A stretch of 13,794 nt of DNA from RGIG9041 sp045541455 (GCA_045541455.1 JAZQJA010000035.1:1-13794); one strand, 5' to 3'; shown: positions 1 to 5,854, counted from the first letter of the stretch. The notes: generated by a model from the letters alone, not told the origin. Made by a program: numbers and translations.

Positions 1-765
1 AATAAAATTCTAAATGTTGTTAAAGCTACAAGTGGTATTCAAAGTTATAAAACAATTAATAGAGAATCTGATGCACTTGTTTACATTTTATCAGGTAGTG
101 TTAACTATTCTGATTCCAATAAAAACTTTATAGGAAATAAAGGTAACGTTATATTTTTATCACGTGGCAGTAGTTACAGAATCAGCATTAAAGTAAAAGA
201 TTATTCATTTATTGTCGTTAATTTTTTATTTGATGAGTCTAATAATACAGTCATTGAAAACGAAGTTTTTACTTTTAATAATTCACTTGAATTAGATAAT
301 AAGTTTATAAAATTAAATAAAATTTGGCCTGTATGCACTATTGAAAGTAAAATTAAATCAAAATCAATTCTATACGATATTTATTCTGAACTATCGAAGT
401 GCTCAACAAATGAGTATCTACCGACTGAATCAAAAATAATTATATATACAATTACAAAAGAGATAATTCGTAACGTTTTCGATCCTAGAATTTCAATCTC
501 TAAAATTATAGAATCTTACAATATCAGCGAAGCACATTTCAGAAGATTGTTTAAGAAAATTTACAAGCTCTCCCCTGTTAAATTCGTTCAGAATATTAGA
601 ATAAATAAAGCTAAACAATTATTAATAGATAAAAACTTACCCATAAATTTAATTGCAAAAAAATGCGGTTATGAAGATGAATTTTACTTTTCTCGAATAT
701 TTAAAAAAGCAACAGGTATAACAGCTAGCGAATATAGAAAATACTCACAAAAATATTATAAATAA
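1..765 (+). CDS. AraC-family transcriptional regulator, 5'-truncated by the window edge
   Basis: The frame is open from base 1 to the TAA at 763-765 (254 codons) with no convincing in-frame start, so the beginning lies outside the window. The first third reads as a cupin-like sensor domain (residues about 20-70, containing SDALVYILSGSVNY and a GNVIFLSRGS turn), as in AraC regulators that bind a small effector. The last 100 residues form the two helix-turn-helix repeats: the first around ISKIIESYNISEAHFRRLFK, the second around INLIAKKCGYEDEFYFSRIF, ending in the family signature TGITASEYRK. Full-length relatives are about 270-300 aa, so roughly 20-40 N-terminal residues are missing. It probably activates or represses a sugar or other catabolic operon, but its target is not visible here. 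It converges on the transporter gene, so it is not obviously that gene's regulator. The family is certain; the effector is unknown. Confidence 0.9.
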   Translation, partial: NKILNVVKATSGIQSYKTINRESDALVYILSGSVNYSDSNKNFIGNKGNVIFLSRGSSYRISIKVKDYSFIVVNFLFDESNNTVIENEVFTFNNSLELDNKFIKLNKIWPVCTIESKIKSKSILYDIYSELSKCSTNEYLPTESKIIIYTITKEIIRNVFDPRISISKIIESYNISEAHFRRLFKKIYKLSPVKFVQNIRINKAKQLLIDKNLPINLIAKKCGYEDEFYFSRIFKKATGITASEYRKYSQKYYK

Positions 766-800
766 AGCACCTAATAAATAGGTGCTTTTGTTTTATTTAT
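765..800. terminator. Bidirectional rho-independent terminator between convergent genes
   Basis: A perfect 9-bp stem (765-773 with 779-787, sequence AAGCACCTA / TAGGTGCTT) with a 5-nt loop lies directly after the AraC-family stop codon. On the plus strand it is followed by a T-rich run (TTGTTTTATTTATT). On the minus strand the other flank is also T-rich but interrupted. It sits exactly between two convergent genes, so it plausibly ends both transcripts, best on the plus strand. Confidence 0.8.
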
Positions 801-2163
801 TAAAAAAATTGATAATTCCAACTATAAATAAAAGTAAAATTATTGCCGGAAGAACGTAAGTCATATAAATACGCATCCAATTTTGAACTTTTACGCCTTT
901 ACCTTTATTTGCTTCTTCTTTAAAATTCTTAAAGCCCCATCCTTCTTTATGGGTACAAAATAGTACAAATGCAAAAGAACCAAGAGGTAAAAGAATATTG
1001 TTTACAATAAAATCTTCTAAATCCATAATTGTAGAATTGCCGCCAAACGGTTTAAAACCAGATAATAAATTAAATCCTAAGGCACAAGGTAACGACAATA
1101 TAAACATTAGAATTCCATTTATTAAACATGATTTTTTGCGGTTAATACCGGTTATGTCCATAAAGCAAGATATAATATTTTCAAAAACTGCAAACACAGT
1201 AGAAAGAGCCGCAAAAGACATAAATAAGAAAAAGAGTCCTCCCCATAATCTACCAAGCGACATATTATTGAAAATATTTGGTAAAGTAATAAATATTAAT
1301 TCTGGACCCGAATTTACAGGAACATCGTACGTAAAACATGCCGGAAAGATTATAAGTCCTGCTGTAAATGCTACAAAAGTATCTAACGAAGCAATATAAA
1401 TTGATTCACCCATTAATGAACGTTCTTTACCAATATAGCTGCCAAATACAGCCATAGCACCCATACCTAAGCTTAACGTAAAGAAAGATTGATTCATAGC
1501 TGCAACTATAATATTTATTAGTCCAGCTTTATTCATAAGTTCAAAGTTTGGTACGAGGTAAAATTTAAGTCCTTCTTGTCCGCCCTTCATAAATATACTA
1601 TTAATTGCAAGTATTATCATTATAGCTAAAAGCGCTATCATCATATATTTTGTAACACGTTCCAGCCCTTTTTGAAGACTAAAAGAACAAACAATAAATC
1701 CAACTACAACTGTAATTGCCATATAAAAAACTAAAACGTTGGGGTTAGCAACAACATTATCATAATGCATTTTTACGCCATTCTCGTTTAATCCAATCAT
1801 TTTGCCCGAAATTGTATCAACAAAATATTTAATCATAAGACCGCCAACAGTAGTATAAAACATCATTAAAATATAGTTACCAACAACAGCTGCATAACCA
1901 TGAATTCGCCACTTTTTATCGCTTGGCGCTAGTTTGTGGTACATTCTTGCGGGGCTTTTTTGGCTGGCCCTCCCTAGTGAAAATTCCATTGTCATTACAG
2001 GAATGCCAAGTACAACTAAGAAAAACAAATAAATTAAAACAAATAGTCCGCCACCATATTGACCAGCTATATAAGGAAATTTCCATACATTGCCAATACC
2101 AATCGCACAACCGGCACTTAATAAAATAAAACCTAAACGGCTTTTTAAACGTTCTCGTTCCAT
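793..2163 (-). CDS. Sodium-dependent amino-acid transporter, NSS (neurotransmitter:sodium symporter) family
   Basis: This 456-aa inner-membrane protein has the LeuT/MhsT-type fold and is expected to import an amino acid driven by the sodium gradient. TM1 carries the unwound substrate and sodium-binding segment AIGIGNVWKFP (residues 20-30), followed by GQYGGG and GIPVMTMEFSLGR. TM6 has the conserved FFTLSLGMGA stretch (227-236). TM8 has the Ser-Thr pair (321-322) that in LeuT coordinates the second sodium. TM7 carries an Asp (261) in IASLD where LeuT has Asn. The length and short C-terminus fit the 11-TM bacterial subgroup such as MhsT rather than 12-TM LeuT. The start is an ATG with AGGAGT at 2168-2173, 4 nt upstream. 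It has its own promoter and lies between two terminators, so it is a single-gene unit. The substrate cannot be read from the sequence; hydrophobic or aromatic amino acids are common in the family. Confidence 0.93.
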   Translation of the reverse strand: MERERLKSRLGFILLSAGCAIGIGNVWKFPYIAGQYGGGLFVLIYLFFLVVLGIPVMTMEFSLGRASQKSPARMYHKLAPSDKKWRIHGYAAVVGNYILMMFYTTVGGLMIKYFVDTISGKMIGLNENGVKMHYDNVVANPNVLVFYMAITVVVGFIVCSFSLQKGLERVTKYMMIALLAIMIILAINSIFMKGGQEGLKFYLVPNFELMNKAGLINIIVAAMNQSFFTLSLGMGAMAVFGSYIGKERSLMGESIYIASLDTFVAFTAGLIIFPACFTYDVPVNSGPELIFITLPNIFNNMSLGRLWGGLFFLFMSFAALSTVFAVFENIISCFMDITGINRKKSCLINGILMFILSLPCALGFNLLSGFKPFGGNSTIMDLEDFIVNNILLPLGSFAFVLFCTHKEGWGFKNFKEEANKGKGVKVQNWMRIYMTYVLPAIILLLFIVGIINFFNK

Positions 2164-2191
2164 AAAGACTCCTAAAAATTAATATATTAGT

Positions 2192-2220
2192 ATTTTAACA
2201 CGAAAAATAATAAAATACAA
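2192..2220 (-). promoter_or_regulatory. Sigma-A-type promoter of the NSS transporter gene
   Basis: Reading leftwards, a -35 box TTGTAT (2215-2220) is followed by a 17-bp spacer and a -10 box TAAAAT (2192-2197) preceded by TG (extended -10, TGTTAAAAT). The predicted start of transcription is about 2185, giving a short leader before the ribosome binding site at 2168-2173. It begins just after the terminator of the upstream TPR-like gene. Confidence 0.6.
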
Positions 2221-2248
2221 TAAAAAAGGAAGCCTTACAAGGCTTCCT
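2221..2248 (-). terminator. Strong rho-independent terminator of the TPR-like gene
   Basis: Perfect inverted repeat AGGAAGCCTT / AAGGCTTCCT (2227-2236 with 2239-2248), followed on the minus strand by six T (2222-2227). The two central bases mean the real loop must open a few pairs. It lies 6 nt past the stop codon at 2255-2257. Confidence 0.9.
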
Positions 2249-2254
2249 AATATT

Positions 2255-3040
2255 TTAACCAAATATAATATAGTTGATATATAGTCTATACAAAACAATC
2301 GCAACTATAACGCCAATAGCTAAAGCAATACCAAGTATCGTATAATTTCTCTTTTCTGTTGCTTTAATTTTCGGCAATTCAAAATTTGGTTTAAATCTTT
2401 TTACTTTATTATAAAACATATTGATTGATTCGTTATTAAACACAGCAACATTTACTTGTTTTATGTGATTGAAGTGAATATTAATCATTTTTTCCCAACA
2501 AAATACTGCATAACTAGCATAGAAAGAATCGTTAAGACCGAAAATTGTTTCAATAGCATTTCCACATATACACATTAAATTACCTATTTTAACACATCTG
2601 TTGGCTGATTCATATCGCAAACGACGTTTGTGATCCATCCTGGAGGCTAAAACAATAGCACTTAATGAAACATCATTATCTATACAATAACTATATAAAT
2701 TGTAATTACAATTATATAAGAAATCTGAAATTTTATTACACTCTAACACTACTTCTTGAACAGCATTCTTTCTTTCATTTTCATCAGAGATTGTTTCTTT
2801 AATTAATTGAAATACCTTTGGTAAACAATTCGATACAGAGATAGCAGCTGTGTCAACTTCTCCTAACTTAATACTTTTTGTCTTCAATGCAACTAAGTAA
2901 AAAAATGCTTCCCAATTATTAGGGTCAATCGAACTAATAGTTTCGTAGTGTTTAATAGCTGTAGTTTCATCTTTGGTTTCTTTAGCATTTCTTGCGGCAG
3001 TTAATAGGTTTTCAAAATTAATATTAGTGTTTGCGTCCAT
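2255..3040 (-). CDS. TPR-like protein with C-terminal membrane anchor, function unknown
   Basis: A 261-aa protein I cannot name. Residues 8-50 look like a tetratricopeptide unit: an amphipathic helix (NFENLLTAARNAKETKDE), then AIKHYETISSIDPNNWEAFFYL, where the DPNNWEA turn is typical of TPR helix ends. The middle (about 55-225) is predicted helical, rich in Asn, Cys and Ile, without a catalytic motif I recognise. A single hydrophobic segment (about 233-258, ILGIALAIGVIVAIVLYRLY) lies at the very C-terminus. There is no signal peptide, so the protein is probably tail-anchored with the bulk in the cytoplasm. The ATG at 3040 is well supported by AAAGGAG at 3048-3054 with 7-nt spacing. The gene has no promoter of its own between its Shine-Dalgarno and the terminator of the structured RNA just upstream, so it is probably expressed by readthrough of that terminator. 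A scaffold or stress-sensing role would be a guess. Confidence 0.75.
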   Translation of the reverse strand: MDANTNINFENLLTAARNAKETKDETTAIKHYETISSIDPNNWEAFFYLVALKTKSIKLGEVDTAAISVSNCLPKVFQLIKETISDENERKNAVQEVVLECNKISDFLYNCNYNLYSYCIDNDVSLSAIVLASRMDHKRRLRYESANRCVKIGNLMCICGNAIETIFGLNDSFYASYAVFCWEKMINIHFNHIKQVNVAVFNNESINMFYNKVKRFKPNFELPKIKATEKRNYTILGIALAIGVIVAIVLYRLYINYIIFG

Positions 3041-3054
3041 ATTTATTCTCCTTT

Positions 3055-3087
3055 AAAATAAAAAATGCGGCTACCGAAGTAACCGCA
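3055..3087 (-). terminator. cUUCGg-capped intrinsic terminator ending the structured RNA
   Basis: A 9-bp stem with one G-U pair (3079-3087 with 3066-3074: TGCGGTTAC / GTAGCCGCA) is closed by the exceptionally stable C(UUCG)G tetraloop and followed on the minus strand by TTTTTTATTTT (3055-3065). It sits immediately upstream of the Shine-Dalgarno (3048-3054) of the TPR-like gene, so readthrough here would set that gene's expression. Confidence 0.9.
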
Positions 3088-3272
3088 CATAAAACGCAAA
3101 CTCCGATAGTCGCCAAACTAACCGAGTGTGAAATGGGGCGTACCCATCTACCAATCGATGGAATTTGCGTTTTAAACAAACACATATCAATTGGTAGGAT
3201 ATGCAAAAAGTGATATTTTATTTGCAAAAAATAAAATACACCCAATTTCACACAATATTCAGTTAGTTTGGC
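3060..3272 (-). ncRNA. Highly structured RNA of about 213 nt: stand-alone ncRNA or cis-acting leader
   Basis: The predicted transcript starts near 3272 and ends in a T-run at 3060. Helices, all visible directly in the sequence: P1, an 11-bp perfect pairing of the 5' end (3262-3272, GCCAAACTAAC) with 3112-3122; P2, GTGTGAAAT (3245-3253) with 3126-3134, extended by GGG/CCC around a bulge; P3, a local 10-bp hairpin (3229-3238 with 3214-3223, 5-nt loop); P4, CTACCAAT (3190-3197) with 3148-3155, enclosing a 34-nt loop. A 15-bp pairing (one G-U) joins that loop (3160-3174) to the 3' tail (3090-3104), making a pseudoknot or an alternative fold. The 3' end is a cUUCGg-capped terminator. Size, pseudoknot and Clostridial context suggest a raiA-type RNA; the long closing stem with internal bubble recalls 6S RNA. 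Neither identity is proven. Because the terminator ends 5 nt before the next gene's Shine-Dalgarno, it could instead be an attenuating leader. Confidence 0.7.
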
Positions 3273-3278
3273 AAAAAT

Positions 3279-3307
3279 ATTATAACATATTTGCGAATAA
3301 AATGCAA
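3279..3307 (-). promoter_or_regulatory. Strong extended -10 promoter of the structured RNA
   Basis: Reading leftwards: -35 TTGCAT (3302-3307), a 17-bp spacer, TG one base before a consensus TATAAT -10 (3279-3284). Six bases later comes G3272, the first base of the P1 helix, so promoter and RNA structure agree independently on the 5' end. Confidence 0.85.
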
Positions 3308-3310
3308 TAC

Positions 3311-3350
3311 AAAAAAGAGTCCTAATACGAGTCGTACTGTTAAGGACAGT
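3311..3350 (-). terminator. Left inverted repeat of the orphan-gene unit; leftward-facing terminator
   Basis: On the minus strand this 40-nt segment reads ACTGTCCTT..., folds through GTCCT/AGGAC (3343-3347 with 3319-3323) and an inner TACG/CGTA stem, and ends in TCTTTTTT (3311-3318). It is a near copy, in inverted orientation, of 4177-4218. It abuts the -35 box of the structured RNA's promoter, so it would shield that promoter from transcription entering from the right. Confidence 0.75.
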
Positions 3351-3361
3351 TAAACCAACTT

Positions 3362-3392
3362 ATCCCCACCATAGTTATGCTGGGGATTTTCT
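3362..3392 (+). terminator. GC-rich hairpin with T-rich tail ahead of the orphan gene's promoter
   Basis: Stem ATCCCCA / TGGGGAT (3362-3368 with 3381-3387), with an inner CAT/ATG pairing and AGTT loop, is followed by TTTTCTTGTT on the plus strand. No plus-strand gene feeds into it, so it may insulate the orphan gene or serve as a structured operator. An ATG at 3377 lies inside the hairpin and upstream of the promoter; it is not used as a start. Confidence 0.45.
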
Positions 3393-3398
3393 TGTTAT

Positions 3399-3427
3399 TT
3401 GTATTTTTTGTATTAGTGTGTTATAAT
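3399..3427 (+). promoter_or_regulatory. Extended -10 promoter of the orphan gene
   Basis: -35 TTGTAT (3399-3404), exactly 17 bp of spacer, TG one base before a consensus TATAAT (3422-3427). Predicted transcription start is near 3434. This places the RNA 5' end downstream of the ATG at 3377 and so fixes the downstream GTG at 3467 as the translation start. Confidence 0.8.
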
Positions 3428-3466
3428 ACAAAAAAGAAACGAAATGATAGGAAGGAAGTAATTATT

Positions 3467-4021
3467 GTGTGGAAGGTAATATGGAAGGATGTTACTGGAT
3501 ATCCGTTCAAGGAAGAAACTTACGATAACTTTAGTGAAGCAAGGAGAGAATTCAGAATCGCCATTAAAGATGCAGTTGGTAATAGAGTTACAGAAATGAC
3601 TGACTATATTGATAAATATTGCAAGAAGTTCTATCGCGAAAATGTTCCGCACTCTTTTGAGCAACTCAAGAATTTTATTGTAAAATTTGTCACAGATATC
3701 AATTACCCCTCAACCAACTCAGATTGTAACGAAATGGATGCGTTTGAGGATTTCACGGACGAAAAAGTTGAATTTTGGTTTGATGAAAGTTGGGGATTAG
3801 AAATATCGCTTAACGATGATGTTAAATTTCCAACTGGGTATATAAGCGCTGAGATTGTTGAGCCAATTACAGACGAGCCGTACTGCTTTATAATTGAAGA
3901 TTGGCGAAAGCAATTTGCAAACAACCGCATTTTTGCACACATTCTTCTTCAGGAAGCTGACAAGTATGACGAGATGGTAACAAAGAGAACGGAAGAAATG
4001 AAAAGAATATTTGGAAAATAA
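3467..4021 (+). CDS. Orphan soluble protein of 184 aa, function unknown
   Basis: I do not recognise this protein. The frame is open from 3377, but that upstream part would encode a spurious hydrophobic stretch from T-rich terminator and promoter DNA. The GTG at 3467 has AAGGAAG at 3452-3458 with 8-nt spacing and lies about 33 nt after the predicted transcript start. From there the protein begins MWKVIWKDVTGYPF, is acidic and rich in aromatic residues, has no membrane segment or signal peptide, and ends in a helical, charged tail (EADKYDEMVTKRTEEMKRIF). No catalytic motif is evident. Its codons include visibly more G/C (GAG, GAC, ACG, CCG) than neighbouring genes, consistent with acquisition from elsewhere. 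It is alone in a unit bounded by inverted repeats. A defence, anti-phage or toxin-neutralising role would be a guess from context only. Confidence 0.7.
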   Translation: MWKVIWKDVTGYPFKEETYDNFSEARREFRIAIKDAVGNRVTEMTDYIDKYCKKFYRENVPHSFEQLKNFIVKFVTDINYPSTNSDCNEMDAFEDFTDEKVEFWFDESWGLEISLNDDVKFPTGYISAEIVEPITDEPYCFIIEDWRKQFANNRIFAHILLQEADKYDEMVTKRTEEMKRIFGK

Positions 4022-4142
4022 ATTCTACTTTTCTCTTTCGTGAGAATACTTCGTTATAAAAAGTAATTTAGGGGTATTAGGTTCTCCTAAAGATCGAAAA
4101 TGATATACATTTTCCCTGCTTGTTACAGTATGAGACAAAATT

Positions 4143-4176
4143 AAAAGCTGTGTAGAAAATTTCTACACAGCTTTTT
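4143..4176. terminator. Perfect bidirectional terminator between the orphan gene and spoIVB
   Basis: A 15-bp perfect inverted repeat (4143-4157 with 4161-4175, core GCTGTGTAGAA / TTCTACACAGC) has AAAA on the left and TTTTT on the right, so each strand has a stem followed by a U-run. It closes the rightward orphan transcript and the leftward spoIVB transcript. Confidence 0.9.
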
Positions 4177-4218
4177 ACTGTCCTTTAGAGTACAACTCTT
4201 ATAGTAGGACTCTTTTTT
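4177..4218 (+). terminator. Right inverted repeat of the orphan-gene unit; rightward-facing terminator
   Basis: A 42-nt partner of the left repeat. It folds through GTCCT/AGGAC with an inner AGAGT/ACTCT stem and ends in TCTTTTTT (4211-4218). The inner stem differs from the left copy (TACG/CGTA there), yet both still fold, as covariation would predict. Its last two bases overlap the spoIVB stop codon (4217-4219). Confidence 0.7.
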
Positions 4219-5422
4219 ATGATACTTTATTTAATTTGCTTTCACTATTTTGAGCAGTTTTTAGCATGTTTTCTGCAAATATACCATAACCTTTTGATGG
4301 ATCATTCACAAATACGTGTGTAACCGCACCAACAAGTTTATTGTTTTGAATTATAGGGCTACCGCTCATACCTTGAACAATGCCGCCTGTTTTATCTAAT
4401 AATTCTTTATCAGTGATTTTAATAACCATATTTTTAGTAACACTATTATTGTAATTAATCTTTTCAATTTCACAATTATAATATTTTGGTGTGTTACCAT
4501 CTATACAAGTATATATTTTTGCTTCACCAGCTTTAATCTCTTGTTTCAAAGCTATTTTCTTTAAGTTATTAAATGAAGATTTATTAGTATTTTCGTAAAA
4601 AATTCCGGTTTCGTTATTAGTAATTATTTTACCAAGTGATTCATTTAAAAATTGCCCTTTTAATTCACCAGGTGAACCAACTGTTGACTTATCAATATCA
4701 AGTATTGATGCTTTTACGGTTTCTCCACTGCTAATAGTTAGTAGTTCACCTGTGTCAACATCGCACACTCCGTGTCCAAGACCTGCAGTAATATTTAAGC
4801 TTGGGCAGTAAAAAGTATTTGTTCCAATACCTGCACTACTATCTCTAACCCACATACCGGCTTTATATTTATTTGAAGACACAGATAAAACAGGTGTGAT
4901 ATTAATAGCAATTTTTTTATTATCTCTAATTATAGCTAATTTTAATGTTTTACCATTACTTTGCTCTATGATTGAAGCTACTTCTTCGTTTGTAAAAACA
5001 CTAACACCATTAATTGAAGTAATTAAATCTCCAAGTCTCAAACCACACATTTTTGCAGGAGAGTAAGCACCGTTTTTACTATCAACGTCGGTTATGCCTA
5101 CAACCATAACACCGTCAGTATATATTTTAATACCAAATGGAGTACCTAGTACGTTAACTGTATAATCATCTAAAACCTTTACTTTTGCTTCAGAAACTGG
5201 AATTAGACCTAAAAACTTTAAGGTAACGCTGTACTCATCTTCGCTTAAAACATCGTTTTTAACTGCATTTATGGGCATATTATTGCCAAATTCAAGCTCA
5301 CTGCCCTTTATTGTGTTAAAATCACTTGGTAATACGTAGTTGAATATACCAACAGTTGAAAGAACAAATATCGAAAATGCTAACGAAAGCACAAAAACTG
5401 CTTTTATTATTTTAAATATCAT
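4217..5422 (-). CDS. spoIVB: SpoIVB, forespore-secreted serine peptidase (PDZ + S55)
   Basis: A 401-aa protein matching SpoIVB throughout. Residues 1-30 form a hydrophobic N-terminal membrane/signal segment. A PDZ domain occupies about 95-180 (PFGIKIYTDGVMVVG, GLRLGDLITSINGV). The S55 peptidase domain follows, with GIGTNTFY, His217 in AGLGHGV, Asp338 in KITDKELL and Ser353 in GMSGSPII; the Asp-Ser spacing of 15 equals that of the Bacillus subtilis enzyme (Asp363, Ser378). In the family, SpoIVB is made in the forespore, crosses into the intermembrane space and cleaves SpoIVFA, releasing SpoIVFB to process pro-sigma-K. Bacillus SpoIVB is 426 aa, so this is slightly short but complete. The ATG at 5422 follows AAAGAGG (5430-5436). 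The 98-bp AT-rich gap upstream could hold a forespore (sigma-F/G) promoter, but I cannot place one securely. Downstream is a terminator rather than spo0A. Confidence 0.96.
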   Translation of the reverse strand: MIFKIIKAVFVLSLAFSIFVLSTVGIFNYVLPSDFNTIKGSELEFGNNMPINAVKNDVLSEDEYSVTLKFLGLIPVSEAKVKVLDDYTVNVLGTPFGIKIYTDGVMVVGITDVDSKNGAYSPAKMCGLRLGDLITSINGVSVFTNEEVASIIEQSNGKTLKLAIIRDNKKIAINITPVLSVSSNKYKAGMWVRDSSAGIGTNTFYCPSLNITAGLGHGVCDVDTGELLTISSGETVKASILDIDKSTVGSPGELKGQFLNESLGKIITNNETGIFYENTNKSSFNNLKKIALKQEIKAGEAKIYTCIDGNTPKYYNCEIEKINYNNSVTKNMVIKITDKELLDKTGGIVQGMSGSPIIQNNKLVGAVTHVFVNDPSKGYGIFAENMLKTAQNSESKLNKVS

Positions 5423-5520
5423 AATTAAACCTCTTTAAAAGAACTTTAATTATATTATTTGTAAAAGCAGTTAAAGTATAAAATTATAATTTTAGAAAAA
5501 TTTTTGATAATATAATCTAT

Positions 5521-5811
5521 TTATTCTCCATAAAAATTGCTAAAAAAATGTTTTTTTCTTTTTATTGGTCTATGAATTTCACAATTAACTAAAATAGTGT
5601 CTTCTCCAATTACTTCAATATCACACCACGAAATTACAAGATCATCTTCCCTACCAAATAAACCAAAAAACTTGCTTTTTTGTGGAACTATTATAGAAAC
5701 TAATTTTCCGTTCATTGTATCAATTTCTACGTCATAAACATATCCAAGATAAGCACCGTCTTTTATAGAAATTACTTGTTTGTCTTTTAAATCAACAATT
5801 CTGCAGCACAT
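5521..5811 (-). CDS. YlmC/YmxH-family PRC-barrel sporulation protein
   Basis: A small protein of 96 aa. CCRIVDLKDKQVISIKDGAYLGYVYDVEID is a PRC-barrel beta fold, followed by the typical GKLVSIIVP and FFGLFGREDDLVISW segments and a VIGEDTILV strand, the order found in the YlmC/YmxH sporulation family (usually about 80-100 aa). Members are small cytoplasmic proteins made during sporulation whose biochemical role is not settled. I place the start at ATG 5811 rather than the GTG at 5820, because GAGGTG (5819-5824) overlaps that GTG and spaces correctly to the ATG. It lies 43 bp after addA with no terminator between, and 98 bp before spoIVB, so cotranscription with either neighbour is possible. 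The basic C-terminus (RPIKRKKHF) is slightly longer than usual. Confidence 0.88.
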   Translation of the reverse strand: MCCRIVDLKDKQVISIKDGAYLGYVYDVEIDTMNGKLVSIIVPQKSKFFGLFGREDDLVISWCDIEVIGEDTILVNCEIHRPIKRKKHFFSNFYGE

Positions 5812-5854
5812 AATTATCACCTCGAAAATATATATGCCACAGAATTGCTTTTAA

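Larger units (their letters stand above)
3311..4218. mobile_element. Candidate 908-bp cassette with terminal inverted repeats around one orphan gene
   Basis: The unit is bounded by 3311-3350 and 4177-4218, which align as inverted copies: identical ACTGTCCTT at the inner end, AGTAC and ACTC in the middle, and a 13-nt identical outer end AGGACTCTTTTTT, with a few substitutions and a 2-nt indel. Inside, in order, are a GC-rich hairpin (3362-3387), a promoter (3399-3427), one gene (3467-4021) and a perfect terminator hairpin (4143-4175). There is no transposase, so movement would have to be supplied in trans. I see no clear target-site duplication in the flanks, so mobility is an inference. The alternative is two related terminators that happen to face outward. 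Confidence 0.4.

Noticed and set aside
1231..1241. Partial match (AAAAAGAGTCCT) to the outer end of the inverted repeats
   Set aside because: It lies in conserved coding sequence of the transporter (LFFLF region), has no hairpin and is not extended beyond 12 bases.
998..1399. A 133-codon plus-strand frame antisense to the transporter
   Set aside because: It is a shadow of the transporter's transmembrane coding sequence, with no ribosome binding site or recognisable product. The same holds for the antisense frames within addA, addB and the orphan gene.
3024..3251. A 75-codon minus-strand frame within the structured RNA
   Set aside because: It starts at a GTG without a ribosome binding site, runs straight through the cUUCGg terminator and overlaps the start of the well-supported downstream gene. 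RNA structure explains the region better.
3343..3357. GTTAAAC resembling the core of an integron attC site
   Set aside because: There is no matching partner core at the other end of the unit and no integrase; one 7-base match is expected by chance.
4021..4068. Overlapping hairpins just after the orphan gene stop
   Set aside because: The stems are short and AT-rich (TTCTC/GAGAA is the best) and lack a T-run; the clear terminator is at 4143-4175.
5423..5520. Possible forespore promoter upstream of spoIVB
   Set aside because: Several AATAATA- and TATAAT-like strings occur, but none pairs with a convincing -35 at correct spacing in this very AT-rich stretch.
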